Shown: in pieces, positions 8,735-18,365 of the stretch
Layout of the letters: the number at the start of each line of letters is the position of its first letter
How positions within the stretch are numbered: position 1 is the first letter of the stretch
Assembly (NCBI GenBank): GCA_964559355.1
Contig: CAZLHQ010000003.1
Location: 1-64,000, forward strand
DNA: 64,000 nt
Direction: 5' to 3'
DNA from: JAEUMD01 sp964559355
GTDB taxonomy: Bacteria > Pseudomonadota > Alphaproteobacteria > Rhizobiales > Hyphomicrobiaceae
Notes under the pieces: generated by a model
What the model was told of the DNA's origin: nothing
Databases searched by the model: none
What the model saw: the letters and a program-made list of their open reading frames with translations, nothing else
Program-made: the position numbers and the translations under genes

Positions 8735-9972
8735 TTGACAGGCTGCCCCGGCATTTTGAGTCTCGACACGACCATCTGCTCGCTCAGTCCGAAGTTCTCG
8801 AGGCTGTAGCCGTGACGGCCATGCTTGTCGCGCGGGTTTTCCGCCATGAACCGCCGCATGGCACGCTCAACATCACCATCGGCGCGATATCCGAGCTGGC
8901 GATATGCCGATAGCGCGCGGCCAACCGGGTCCGACATGAAATGCGAGAAGTCGACATGCACCAGCCGGTCCGAGGCTAGGTTGCGCAACGCGTCTGCGGC
9001 CGCCTGCTGCGAACGCCGGCTGGCGTCCAGAACATAAGCTCCCACCTCGTCGAGATCGACATCCTCGCTCAGCAGCGACCACATCAACGCCACCAGCGAA
9101 CCCAGTGATGCCACCGATTGCAGCGGATCGCGCTCCATATAGACGATGCGAGCGGTCGGAAAGACCCGCAATAGCTCGGCAAGTCGCGTCATGTGGATGG
9201 GCGACTTCAGAACCCAGTGCTCGCGGCTCTCGACCCATTGCAGCAACTGCAACTGCTTCTCGAACATGCGATAGGGCGCCGTTCGGTCCGGCAGCGCATC
9301 ATACCAGCGCCAATAGGACGGCAGACGCGCAAAGTCGAACCCGTGCTGCACGAGCTGAGCGGCCAGAAAAAGATGGATGCACTCTTCCGGATCAGTCTCG
9401 CTGGTGATCGGATGCACGCGCTTCAGGGACGGCGCGACCAGATTGAGTTTTCGCACTGCGCGGCGCCCCGATGCAATGCGCCGCTTGGTATCATCACTCG
9501 ATGGGTGTGCATCACGCGGCACCGGCTCGTGCGCCTCCCAGAACGGCAGGTAGCGTGCGCCGGGATGGCAGCACAGCAACCGCTGCATCAGCGTCGTGCC
9601 GCTGCGCGGCAGGCCGACGACAAACAGCGGGCGATCGATCTTCTGCTGCGTGATCTGCGGATGGCGAAGGTAGGCCCGTTCGAATGCCAGCTGATTTACG
9701 ACGCAGCGCGTGAGATCGCTTCGTACGATGATGCGCCCCATCAGCGACAGCCGCGCTTCATTCTCGTAAGAGCGTGCGCGCACCATCAGACCTTCGTGCG
9801 ACAGCTCATTGAGCGCGACCGGCTCACCAAACTGGCGCGCGGCATCGCGCAGGATCGCTTCGCCATCGATCTTCGGCGCCAGACCGAGCCGCTGCGCAAC
9901 CCCCGTGAAGACATTGACGAGACGCAACGGCCTTGGCAGCGCGGCTTCATAGACTTTGCCTGATCCTGCCAT
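8719..9972 (-). CDS. sulfotransferase family protein
   Basis: A 417-residue PAPS-dependent sulfotransferase-type protein. The 5'-phosphosulfate loop 'VGLPRSGTTLM' is at about residues 119-129, and a 3'-phosphate-binding segment with 'IVYMERDPLQSVAS' follows near residue 275. The acceptor is unknown; related proteins act on sugars, lipids or peptides. It is encoded alone on the minus strand, 50 bp downstream of rimO, with which it may share a transcript, and its 3' end overlaps that of the CDF gene. Confidence 0.85.
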   Translation of the reverse strand: MAGSGKVYEAALPRPLRLVNVFTGVAQRLGLAPKIDGEAILRDAARQFGEPVALNELSHEGLMVRARSYENEARLSLMGRIIVRSDLTRCVVNQLAFERAYLRHPQITQQKIDRPLFVVGLPRSGTTLMQRLLCCHPGARYLPFWEAHEPVPRDAHPSSDDTKRRIASGRRAVRKLNLVAPSLKRVHPITSETDPEECIHLFLAAQLVQHGFDFARLPSYWRWYDALPDRTAPYRMFEKQLQLLQWVESREHWVLKSPIHMTRLAELLRVFPTARIVYMERDPLQSVASLGSLVALMWSLLSEDVDLDEVGAYVLDASRRSQQAAADALRNLASDRLVHVDFSHFMSDPVGRALSAYRQLGYRADGDVERAMRRFMAENPRDKHGRHGYSLENFGLSEQMVVSRLKMPGQPVNHPLS

Positions 9973-10022
9973 GCATCACCACCACTTCCGATCGTTCCGC
10001 CTCGAGCACTCCGACATGATCG

Positions 10023-11429
10023 TCATCGCTTGCTCGGGCACTCGGCCCACAGGTCGTATTCGTCGCTGTTCGTCACCTGCGCTTTGACAATGTCGCCGGG
10101 CTTGACGCTGAATTCCTCGTTCAAGAACACGCTGCCGTCGATTTCGGGCGCATCCCACACCGATCGCCCGAGTGCGCCCTCCTCGTCGACCTCGTCGATG
10201 ATGACGTCGATCTCGCGGCCGATCCGCGTCGCCAGCACCTCGCGGCTCACCTCCTGCTGCGCGGCCATGAAGCGATGCCAGCGTTCCTCTTTGATCTCTT
10301 CCGGAACAGCCCCCGACAACTCGTTGGCCTTGGCGCCGGCCACCGGCTCGTACTTGAAGCAGCCGACGCGGTTGAGCTTCGCCTCGCGCACGAAGTCGAG
10401 GAGCATCTGAAAATCCGCCTCGGTCTCCCCGGGAAAGCCGACGATGAAGGTGGAGCGGATGGCGAGGTCGGTACATTGCTTGCGCCAGCTCGCAATCCGC
10501 GGCGCCACTTTCTCCTGGTTGCCGGGCCTGCGCATCGCTTTGAGCACGCTGGGCGAGGCATGCTGGAACGGAATGTCGAGATAGGGCAGAACGCGTCCCT
10601 CGGCCATCAGGGCAATGACGTCGTCGACATGCGGATAAGGATAGACGTAGTGCAGGCGCACCCAGGCACCGAGACTGCCGAGCGCCTCGGCGAGATTGAA
10701 AAAGCGTGTTTCTAGCGTTTGGCCGCGCCACTGCGATGCCTGATACTTGAGATCGAGCCCATAGGCGCTCGTATCCTGGCTTATGACGAGCAGCTCCTTG
10801 ACGCCGGCGGCGACGAGCCGCTCCGCCTCTCGCATCACGTCGCCGATCGGCCGGCTTACGAGATCGCCGCGCAGCGAGGGGATGATGCAGAACGAGCAAC
10901 GGTTGTTGCAGCCCTCCGAGATCTTCAGATAGGCGTAATGGCGCGGCGTCAGATGCAGGCCTTCGGGCGGCACCAGATCCAGGAACGGATCATGCGGCGG
11001 CGTCACTGCGCCGTGCACCGCCTCCATCACCTGCTCGTATTGATGCGGACCCGTGACCGCCAGCACCCCCGGGTAGGCGTCCGTGATGCGCTCCTTTTCG
11101 ACACCGAAGCAGCCAGTGACGATGACGCGCCCGTTCGCGGCCATCGCCTCGCCGATGGCATCCAGGCTTTCCTGCTTGGCGCTGTCGAGAAATCCGCAGG
11201 TGTTGACGACCACGACATCGGCACCCGCATACTCGGCGGCGAGTTGATAGCCCTCTGCCCGCAGTCGCGTGATGATGCGTTCGCTATCGACGAGCGCTTT
11301 GGGGCAGCCGAGCGACACGAAGCCCACCTTTGGCGGCGCATGTTCGGCTGCCGTCCCGCGAGCTGTAGTATCGCCTTTACCGCTGCGATTGGCCACGCGG
11401 CCAGGGCGGTGATCGGAGGATTTGGACAT
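10023..11429 (-). CDS. rimO: ribosomal protein S12 methylthiotransferase RimO
   Basis: A 468-residue radical-SAM enzyme that adds a methylthio group to an aspartate of ribosomal protein S12. The N-terminal MTTase domain has cluster cysteines C42 ('SLGCPK'), C78 ('NTCGF') and C107 ('VTGCFG'). The radical-SAM triad 'CNNRCSFC' is at 174-181. The C-terminal TRAM-like part ends with 'YDLWAECPS'. The 'SLGCPKALVDSE' and 'GDLVSRP' segments separate RimO from MiaB. The frame extends 18 codons further upstream; I chose ATG 11429 because the longer N-terminus is not family-like, but either start is possible. Confidence 0.93.
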   Translation of the reverse strand: MSKSSDHRPGRVANRSGKGDTTARGTAAEHAPPKVGFVSLGCPKALVDSERIITRLRAEGYQLAAEYAGADVVVVNTCGFLDSAKQESLDAIGEAMAANGRVIVTGCFGVEKERITDAYPGVLAVTGPHQYEQVMEAVHGAVTPPHDPFLDLVPPEGLHLTPRHYAYLKISEGCNNRCSFCIIPSLRGDLVSRPIGDVMREAERLVAAGVKELLVISQDTSAYGLDLKYQASQWRGQTLETRFFNLAEALGSLGAWVRLHYVYPYPHVDDVIALMAEGRVLPYLDIPFQHASPSVLKAMRRPGNQEKVAPRIASWRKQCTDLAIRSTFIVGFPGETEADFQMLLDFVREAKLNRVGCFKYEPVAGAKANELSGAVPEEIKEERWHRFMAAQQEVSREVLATRIGREIDVIIDEVDEEGALGRSVWDAPEIDGSVFLNEEFSVKPGDIVKAQVTNSDEYDLWAECPSKR

Positions 11430-11562
11430 GCAGCGGCTTCTAGCCCCCGCGCACCCGCGGCGCAATAGATGACGTCGCGGCATGCTGAACGGGGCTGGGC
11501 CGATACGCTCTTTTTTGCTCGATGGAACCTGATTGCGGCGCTACCGGCCTCATTGGGCCGTC

Positions 11563-13329
11563 TCAGCGGGCCACCAGCAGCCCGGAATCGATCAGACGCC
11601 GATGGAAAGCCAGAATTTCCTGCTGGTACGGGCAAAGATAGTAGGCGCCGCCGCAACGCTCCATGAGCCGCAGCCGCTCCAGCCCCGCCTGCGACAGCGG
11701 CAAACCGGCCAGTTTCAGCATCAAGGTGCCCAGATACGGCACGTCGAGCACCTCCACATCGGGCAGCGGCGGCACGGCGTAGTTGATCCCCTCGGCGGCA
11801 TAGTAGGTCAAGAAGCCCTTGGAATCGGGTGTCATGACGATGTTGTGCGCCTCCTGGCCATCATCGTAGCCGAGCAGTGCTCGCGTCACGATTGGCTGGT
11901 GATCGCCATACTGCACGATGAGGAATTTCTCGCCAGGGAAGCGGCGCTTCAGCTCGGCGCGAAACCAATCGAGGTCGATGCGGGCAAGCGACAGCCGCCG
12001 CAGATACTCGTTCAACTGCGGCTCGGTGCCTGGACCGCCGCCTGGCACCTTCATCTCAGGGCTGTGCGGCTCGGTATATGGCAGGTGGGTCGCCGACGTC
12101 AGGATATAGGTGAACAGCGGCGCCTTGGTTGCAGCGACGTGCTTCTCGAACCGATCAAGCGCATTGCCGTAGTAGAACTTGTCACGCTCGTTGTAGCGCT
12201 TCGACTTCTGCGCCTTGAAGTCGTTGATCTCCTCGATGCCGATGGAAGCGTAGAACTTTCCGCTTGAAACGAAATGCTTTGGCACGGGATAGAACAGCAC
12301 ATTGGTATAGCCGCACCGCGACAGGGTCTGCGGCACGCTATCGCGCACCTTGCCCTGCATCATCGACTGCACGAACGTGCGCATGCCGCCGAATGAATAG
12401 GTCGAAACGCCGGCCAGCACCGAGAACTCGGTCAACCACGAAGCGCCGCCGAAGGTTTCCACGCGCAGCTTGCGCATCGTCCCGTCGCCCGACTGGAACA
12501 ACGGATCGAGGCTCTTGTCGTATGAGATCGTAGGGAAGATGGCGGGCGGCACCACGCTTTCCTGATGGATCAGGATGATGTGGGGCGGGCGTTGCGCCAG
12601 CGGACACGAAGCCGGCTCGGCGAACGGCTTGTGCATGTCGGCGTGCGCACTGGCCTCGATCATCTGGCCGCGCCAGAAGGTCACTGCGGTTTCCGCCCAA
12701 GATGAATAGAACGAGGAGACGAACAGATCGTCCCAGTAGAACAGCGTGTGCGGCCGTTGCCCGCGAATATGATCGGAGACCAGCGCAACCACAGTCAACG
12801 TGGCCAACACCAAAGCTGCGGCGCGGCGCGAAATCCGTGTCGGGTCGGCACGGTAGAGCGCGGTGCCGAGCGCGCCGACCCCGATCATCACCAGCACCAG
12901 CGCGATCAGTTCCTTACGGAAGTCGATCCACAGATACCACAGCGTGTCGAGCGACATCATGTAGAAGACGACGTCATAGGCATGCAGCACCATGCCGATG
13001 TACTCGTATTTGACCGTGGCGGCGATGACGACGACGGTAACGAGCGCGAAGATGATGGCTGTCGGGAACAGGATGCGACGCGAAATCAGCGCCAGTCCCG
13101 CCACCAGCATGGCGGTGATCGCCATCGTAAAGATCACATTGGAAGCCCAACCCTCGTGGCGAATGAAATAGACAGCCATGATGGCCGCCAGCACCGCAGC
13201 GGCGGCGATGGCGCGGCGCAAGGTGAGGACTCCACGAAATCCAGCGGGGACGAAGCGCGCTGTCGCGCCGGCGGTCTCCCGGCTAACGGTTTCCATCGAC
13301 ATGCTTTTGGCGGGGGCTCGGTCAATCAT
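11563..13329 (-). CDS. membrane sulfatase/phosphoglycerol-transferase-like protein
   Basis: A 588-residue protein with five hydrophobic segments in the first 210 residues, then a periplasmic alkaline-phosphatase-superfamily domain. This matches the LtaS/MdoB/EptA layout, in which a lipid-derived phosphoglycerol or similar group is moved to a glycan or lipid. Visible pieces are 'PHIILIHQESVVPP', 'ETFGGASWLTEFSVL' and 'QYGDHQPI', the last a metal-site motif. The exact donor and acceptor are unknown. The start at 13329 is supported by GGAG four bases upstream; a nearer ATG at 13302 is possible. It stands alone, with a 146-bp gap to the methyltransferase gene. Confidence 0.75.
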   Translation of the reverse strand: MIDRAPAKSMSMETVSRETAGATARFVPAGFRGVLTLRRAIAAAAVLAAIMAVYFIRHEGWASNVIFTMAITAMLVAGLALISRRILFPTAIIFALVTVVVIAATVKYEYIGMVLHAYDVVFYMMSLDTLWYLWIDFRKELIALVLVMIGVGALGTALYRADPTRISRRAAALVLATLTVVALVSDHIRGQRPHTLFYWDDLFVSSFYSSWAETAVTFWRGQMIEASAHADMHKPFAEPASCPLAQRPPHIILIHQESVVPPAIFPTISYDKSLDPLFQSGDGTMRKLRVETFGGASWLTEFSVLAGVSTYSFGGMRTFVQSMMQGKVRDSVPQTLSRCGYTNVLFYPVPKHFVSSGKFYASIGIEEINDFKAQKSKRYNERDKFYYGNALDRFEKHVAATKAPLFTYILTSATHLPYTEPHSPEMKVPGGGPGTEPQLNEYLRRLSLARIDLDWFRAELKRRFPGEKFLIVQYGDHQPIVTRALLGYDDGQEAHNIVMTPDSKGFLTYYAAEGINYAVPPLPDVEVLDVPYLGTLMLKLAGLPLSQAGLERLRLMERCGGAYYLCPYQQEILAFHRRLIDSGLLVAR

Positions 13330-13475
13330 CGCGCTCCAGGCCACACCCCGGAGCGTCACAGAACTGATACACAGCCGTCACACGGCGTCAAATCTATGGC
13401 GGCGGTTGGCTAAATTTCCCGAACCGACCGATTGCCGCAGCGCAGGAATGTGGATGCCGCCGACCGGACCACCGG

Positions 13476-14537
13476 TTAGCAGAGGGCTTTGCGGCGGACC
13501 AGCATTTTAGAGAGAAATGCGGTCTGGCTGGCCTGCGCCGCAAGCCCCACCGAGTTGAACAGTCCGTCGACATCGTCGATCGCGTATTGCCGATAATACG
13601 GCTCGTGGAACCGCTGCGGGAAGGCCTCCAGCAATCCGTCCCACGCCGGACGATCGCCCATCTGCAAACTGTCGACGAAAACCAGCGTTCCGCCGGGTTT
13701 CAACACCCGCGCCATCTCACTGGCCACGCGTCGGCGCACATCCCCCGGCAACTCATGAAACAGGAAGATGGTCGTGACGACATCCTGGCTCGCATCCGGC
13801 AACGGAATGGCTTCCGCGTTGGCCGCGATCAACTGGGCACGCCGCAAGCCCGACAGGTGCCCTGCCGCTTCGCGCAGATAAGCGGCCGACAAATCGAGAC
13901 CGGTGAGCGACATCGCCGGGAACACCAAGCGGACTTCACGCAGCAGACGCCCGGTGCCGCAGGCAACGTCGAGCAGTGCCACCTGTCGTTGGTCACGACC
14001 GGCGATTGCTTCGGCGATCGGACGCAAGGCTTGCCGGCGCATGGCGGCGGCCGAGCCATAAAACAGCGTCTCCACCTGCACGTCGTAAATGCGCGCCGAG
14101 TCGTCCGCCAGATAGCCACCCTTCTGGAAGTGGAAGTCCTGAGCGAAATAGTCGGGCACCGCGGCCGCAGCCGCCAGATGTGTGACGGTTGCCGCATCGC
14201 GAGAGCGCCGGCGCGCGGCTGCGTCGGGCACATCATCGAGCATCGCGCGCAGGCGGCCTAAGTGATCGCGAATGCCACGTGCTGGATCGGCAGCCATGGG
14301 GGCCGCAATCCCGTCGCGCACCAGCTCCGCATCGCGACGGAACAAATCGGCAAGGTCTGCGAACAATTCCTTACGGCCCGGCACCGGCCGCTCCACGCGC
14401 ACGCCAGGCGCCTCGACACCTGAGGCAGCCGAGCGCCGATCCGCCAGCCAATTGAGGCCGCTGTACCAGCCAAAACGCAGCATGTTGGCAGCCATCTGCT
14501 GCGCCATGCCGAATTGGTCCGAGCCAGGATGCGCCAT
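13476..14537 (-). CDS. class I SAM-dependent methyltransferase
   Basis: A 353-residue protein whose second half is a class I methyltransferase: 'LLDVACGTGRLLRE' (SAM motif I) at 188-201, 'LTGLDLSAAYL' (motif II), 'IPLPDASQDVVTTIFLFHELP' and 'EMARVLKPGGTLVFVDSLQ'. The first 150 residues are an unassigned helical region with 'KGGYLADDSARIYDVQVETLFYG', seen in proteins annotated as UbiE/COQ5-like. The substrate is unknown. ATG 14537 was chosen over the frame's first start at 14663, because the extra residues are not protein-like and overlap nothing useful. Confidence 0.8.
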   Translation of the reverse strand: MAHPGSDQFGMAQQMAANMLRFGWYSGLNWLADRRSAASGVEAPGVRVERPVPGRKELFADLADLFRRDAELVRDGIAAPMAADPARGIRDHLGRLRAMLDDVPDAAARRRSRDAATVTHLAAAAAVPDYFAQDFHFQKGGYLADDSARIYDVQVETLFYGSAAAMRRQALRPIAEAIAGRDQRQVALLDVACGTGRLLREVRLVFPAMSLTGLDLSAAYLREAAGHLSGLRRAQLIAANAEAIPLPDASQDVVTTIFLFHELPGDVRRRVASEMARVLKPGGTLVFVDSLQMGDRPAWDGLLEAFPQRFHEPYYRQYAIDDVDGLFNSVGLAAQASQTAFLSKMLVRRKALC

Positions 14538-14681
14538 GCGATTTCTCGGCTCCGTTGCGACGGTGTGCTTTTTCAAAATGGCGATCCAACGTGCCCGGTG
14601 CAAGGGCCATGCTCGTGTCAACAGCCTGAACACGGCACTCTCATAGCCGCGACGGTGCAGCAAATGCGGTCGGCCCCTCGA

Positions 14682-15350
14682 TCATCCAACGGGCGGCGCG
14701 GCCAGCAAATCGGCATAGGCAAAGCCCTCGCGCACAACCACCTCGCCAACTATCACGTCGATTGGCCGCGCCAGCATCGGGCCGGCTGTAACGAAGGTGT
14801 GGAATTCGCCGTTCTCGCCGCACGGGTCGATACCTTCCGGCAGCTCGGCAAGCAGAGCGTGATCGAAGAGCCGCCCGGCAAAGGCGATGTCGATACGGTC
14901 GAGATCAATCGAGGTGAGCCGCGCCGAAAGCCCTGCGGCAAGCATATCGTGAGCAAGCTGGGCAGTGGGCAGCCCCCACAACGGGAACAGCGGCGCGATG
15001 CCGGAGCCCTGCAAATTCTTTTCTCGATATGCGCGGATGTCATTCAGAAACAGATCGCCGAATGCCATCTGCGTGACGCCGTGCTGGCCAGCCTCGCCCA
15101 GAAACGCCGCCATGATCTCTTCGTAATTGTCGTTGGTGCACGGCCATGGCAGCTCGATCACATGCAGAGGAAGACCGGCGGAGGCTGCCTGCGCTGCCAG
15201 AAGCTCCCGGCGCACATCGTGCATTGCCACGCGATCGGCGGCCGCATTGACGGTGGTAAAAAGACCCGTCACCGCAACCCCTTCCCGCCGCAGGGCATGA
15301 AGCGCGAATGCGCTGTCCTTGCCCGAACTCCAACTCAGCCACGTCGTCAC
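14682..15350 (-). CDS. Dph6-like ATP pyrophosphatase (diphthine-ammonia ligase family)
   Basis: A 222-residue N-type ATP pyrophosphatase. The PP-loop 'WSSGKDSAFALHAL' is at residues 7-20, and the later segments 'MAFGDLFLNDIRAYRE' and 'PCGENGEFHTFV' are the signature of the Dph6/YbdK-like (COG2102) family. In archaea and eukaryotes Dph6 amidates diphthine on elongation factor 2; bacteria have no such target, so the role here is unknown and the enzyme name should not be taken literally. It is divergent from the sirtuin gene, 90 bp away. Confidence 0.8.
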   Translation of the reverse strand: MTTWLSWSSGKDSAFALHALRREGVAVTGLFTTVNAAADRVAMHDVRRELLAAQAASAGLPLHVIELPWPCTNDNYEEIMAAFLGEAGQHGVTQMAFGDLFLNDIRAYREKNLQGSGIAPLFPLWGLPTAQLAHDMLAAGLSARLTSIDLDRIDIAFAGRLFDHALLAELPEGIDPCGENGEFHTFVTAGPMLARPIDVIVGEVVVREGFAYADLLAAPPVG

Positions 15351-15440
15351 TGTTTGCGTCGCCCCGGTTGCACACGATTGCGCCGATCACTATCCGTTTT
15401 GCCAGCGGCGCGGAAGGCGCCGAACGAGAGAGGCACTGCC

Positions 15441-16145
15441 ATGGCCGAATATCACTCCATCCTGATCCTGACCGGCGCCGGGCTATCGGCCGAATCAGGG
15501 CTCGCCACCTTTCGCGATGCCGGCGGCATCTGGGCGAAGTACGACTATCGGGACGTTGCAACGCCGCAAGGCTTCGCCCGCAATCCGGATTTGGTGCACG
15601 AGTTCTACAACATGCGGCGGCGCGACCTGCACGACGTCAGGCCCAATGCCGCGCACGCGGCCCTGGCGCGCCTGGAGCACGAGTATGAAGGCGACGTCAC
15701 CATCGTCACTCAGAACATCGATAACCTGCACGAAGCGGCGGGCTCGCAAAACCTGATTCACATGCATGGCGAACTGTTCAAGTCCCTGTGTGCGCATTGC
15801 AATGCCAGGCGCAATTGGCGCGATGATCTATCGACGGCGCTCGCCTGCCCCGACTGTGGGAAGACTGGCGGCTTGCGCCCCGATGTCGTGTGGTTCGGAG
15901 AGATGCCGTATCACATGGAACGCATCTACGAGATGCTGGCAGACGCCGATCTCTTCATCTCGATCGGCACCAGTGGCAACGTCTATCCTGCCGCAGGATT
16001 CGTAGCAGGCGCGAGTGAAGCCGGCGCGCACACGGTGGAACTCAATCTCGAGCCGTCGCAGGGCGCTTCACTATTTTCCGAGGTCGTTCACGGTCCCGCG
16101 ACTGCGGTCGTTCCGGCATTCGTCGACAAATTGCTCCGAACTTGA
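15441..16145 (+). CDS. cobB: NAD-dependent protein deacylase (sirtuin, CobB type)
   Basis: A 234-residue sirtuin. NAD-binding motifs are 'TGAGLSAESGLATFRD' at 11-26 and 'QNIDNLH' at 91-97. The catalytic histidine is H109 in 'HMHGE'. Zinc cysteines are C117, C120, C136 and C139. Y56 and R59 in 'EFYNMRRR' match the Tyr-x-x-Arg pair of class III sirtuins, which favours removal of succinyl and other acidic acyl groups from lysine. The open frame runs back to 14514 over the neighbouring gene; ATG 15441 follows AGAGAGG. It converges with the rRNA methyltransferase gene, 20 bp away. Confidence 0.93.
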   Translation: MAEYHSILILTGAGLSAESGLATFRDAGGIWAKYDYRDVATPQGFARNPDLVHEFYNMRRRDLHDVRPNAAHAALARLEHEYEGDVTIVTQNIDNLHEAAGSQNLIHMHGELFKSLCAHCNARRNWRDDLSTALACPDCGKTGGLRPDVVWFGEMPYHMERIYEMLADADLFISIGTSGNVYPAAGFVAGASEAGAHTVELNLEPSQGASLFSEVVHGPATAVVPAFVDKLLRT

Positions 16146-16165
16146 ACCTGTCAGCGTTTCTTTCG

Positions 16166-17449
16166 CTATCGCTTCGCCAGTTCGAAGACCGCGACAGCTT
16201 CCACATGCGCCGACCAGTGGAACTGATCAATCGGAGTGACGGCTTTCAAGCCATAACCGGCGTCGATCAGGATGCGCGCGTCGCGGGCGAGCGTTGCGGG
16301 ATTGCACGAAACCGCCGCCACCACGGGTACTTTCGATTTCGCCAGCATCTGGGTTTGCGCCATGGCGCCGGCCCGCGGTGGGTCAAACACCACCATGTCG
16401 TATCCCTCGAGCTCCTTGCGCGACAGCGGCTCGCGGAAAAGATCGCGCTGCAGCGTGCTGATCGGCTTCAAGCCCTGGGCATTCCGCCGCGCCGCATCAA
16501 GGGCCGCAAGCGCGCGCGCGTCGCTATCTACCGCTAGCACACTGACGCGATTGGCGAGCGGAAACGAAAACGCACCGACACCAGAAAACAGATCCGCCAC
16601 GCGCTTGGCGCGCTTTGGCAGTGCATCCAGTATTACCGATGCCATGAATTTCTCAGCCGCACCCGCCGCCTGCAGGAAAACGCCAGGCGGCGGCGTCATC
16701 TGTGCCTGCCCCATGGCGATGATCGGCTGGCCATTCTGGTAGACCGGCAGCTCATCGAGCGAAAAGCGCACCATCTGCGGCACGCGTGCGGCCGCCTCGG
16801 CAAGCCGTGTGCTCGTCTCGGCATCGAGCCCCTTTGGCGCTGCCGCCTTCTCGACGCCGACATCGAGACCGTTGTCGCAAGCAAGAATGCTGACGCGCGC
16901 CTCCCCCTCCCACACCGGCAAAACGGCAAGCAGAAGCTTCAATTGCGGTAACGCGGCGACGATGCGCGGCTCGAGAACGGCACACGCGGCGACCTCGACC
17001 AGATCGGATTGACGCGCGCCATGAAAGCCGAGCGAAATACCGCGTCGCGATGACAGCGCCGACATCACCGCTCGCCGCCTTGCACCCTCGCCGACAGAAT
17101 GCAACGCCCTGACATCGGCAGCGATGCCACGTTGTGCGAACGCCTCGACGACAAGCCCGTGCTTCCACTCGCGATAGGGCGCGTCCGCCAGATGTTGCAT
17201 CGCGCAACCGCCGCAGATCGAGAAATACTGACACGGCGGAATGACGCGATCTGGCGATCGACGCAGCACTTCGATAGCCCGGCCGCGCTCGCCCTCAACC
17301 ACGGCCACGACGCGCTCGCCCGCCAGCGCATAGGGGACGAATACAGGACCCACTGGCCCCAATTCTGAAACCCCATCACCCTGCGCGCCCAGCCGTCCGA
17401 TCTCGAGCTCGACCGCACCAACCTCCAGACCAGTGTTCGCTTCACGCAT
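16166..17449 (-). CDS. 23S rRNA (uracil-C5) methyltransferase, RlmD/RumA-like
   Basis: A 427-residue enzyme with an N-terminal TRAM domain, a [4Fe-4S] site made of C73, C79 and C82 ('CQYFSICGGC') plus a later cysteine in 'VAACAVLEP', and a C-terminal SAM domain with 'VADLFSGVGAFSFPLA'. The catalytic cysteine is in 'AVSCNPATLARD'. This family methylates uracil C5 in 23S rRNA (U747/U1939) or tRNA; which base is modified here cannot be told from sequence alone. Its start overlaps the end of tlyA by 8 bp, so the two are translationally coupled and share an rRNA-modification theme. Confidence 0.9.
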   Translation of the reverse strand: MREANTGLEVGAVELEIGRLGAQGDGVSELGPVGPVFVPYALAGERVVAVVEGERGRAIEVLRRSPDRVIPPCQYFSICGGCAMQHLADAPYREWKHGLVVEAFAQRGIAADVRALHSVGEGARRRAVMSALSSRRGISLGFHGARQSDLVEVAACAVLEPRIVAALPQLKLLLAVLPVWEGEARVSILACDNGLDVGVEKAAAPKGLDAETSTRLAEAAARVPQMVRFSLDELPVYQNGQPIIAMGQAQMTPPPGVFLQAAGAAEKFMASVILDALPKRAKRVADLFSGVGAFSFPLANRVSVLAVDSDARALAALDAARRNAQGLKPISTLQRDLFREPLSRKELEGYDMVVFDPPRAGAMAQTQMLAKSKVPVVAAVSCNPATLARDARILIDAGYGLKAVTPIDQFHWSAHVEAVAVFELAKR

Positions 17450-18176
17450 CGTGCACCGCCCCGACCAGCCATTCGATGTTGCCGTCCTTGCCGGGCAGCG
17501 GCGATTGCAGATGACCGAGGATGCGCCAGCCCTCGCCCTCCAGAAAGCTCATGACCTCACGCACGGCTGTTTGCCGCGCAGCTTCATCATTGACGATGCC
17601 GCGCTTTCCGATCGCCTGACGCCCCACTTCGAACTGTGGCTTCACCAGCACCACCAGCCATGCGCCAGGCGCTGCAAGGCGCAACGGCGTCGGCAACACC
17701 GCTCGCAATGATATGAAACTGACATCGGCGACGATGGCCGTCGCCATCTCCGCGATTTTATCGCGCGACAGTTGCCGCGCATCCTGCCCTTCGAGCGAAA
17801 CGACACGCGGATCCCGCCGCAATTTCTCGTGCAGTTGGTCGTGTCCGATATCGACGGCATAAACCTTGCGCGCGCCAGCCTCCAGCAGAACCTGGGTGAA
17901 GCCGCCGGTCGAAGCGCCGATATCGAGAGCCGTCACGCCATGCGCGTCGAGCTGGAAGTGGATAAGTGCCGCACTCAGCTTCGCGCCGGAGCGGGCAACG
18001 TAGGCGTTGGCGACCGGATCGATCGCGACTTCGGCTTCCTCCGCCACAAGCTGTCCGGCCTTGACCGCCAACTTGCCACCGATCCGTACCGCACCGCGCA
18101 CGATGAGATCGGCTGCACGCGCGCGCGATTGCACGAGACCTCGCGCGACAAGCAATTGATCCAGGCGCTGGCGCAT
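17442..18176 (-). CDS. tlyA: TlyA family rRNA 2'-O-methyltransferase
   Basis: A 244-residue protein with an N-terminal S4 RNA-binding domain ('RLDQLLVARGLVQSRARA') followed by an FtsJ-like SAM domain with 'ALDIGASTGGFTQVLL' and 'VKPQFEVG'. TlyA proteins 2'-O-methylate 16S and 23S rRNA (C1409/C1920 in mycobacteria); older annotations call them hemolysins. ATG 18176 is used because the canonical S4 start 'MRQRLDQLL' is there; the frame extends 20 codons upstream. In related genomes tlyA usually lies right behind dxs; here three other genes come between. Confidence 0.9.
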   Translation of the reverse strand: MRQRLDQLLVARGLVQSRARAADLIVRGAVRIGGKLAVKAGQLVAEEAEVAIDPVANAYVARSGAKLSAALIHFQLDAHGVTALDIGASTGGFTQVLLEAGARKVYAVDIGHDQLHEKLRRDPRVVSLEGQDARQLSRDKIAEMATAIVADVSFISLRAVLPTPLRLAAPGAWLVVLVKPQFEVGRQAIGKRGIVNDEAARQTAVREVMSFLEGEGWRILGHLQSPLPGKDGNIEWLVGAVHDA

Positions 18177-18365
18177 ACAGTTTGATCCGCACTCAGTCGT
18201 TGAATAAGATCGGCCCGTGCAGGCCACGAAGTTCACATTAGGACGATCCAGAACCTTCCAACGGTAGTATCATTACAAGTGTCCTTTGTTTTTTGAATCG
18301 CCGTTGAGACCCTGCCGCAAGGCACAAAACTAGATCGACCGTCATCAACTCTGGAGGCGACGTTT

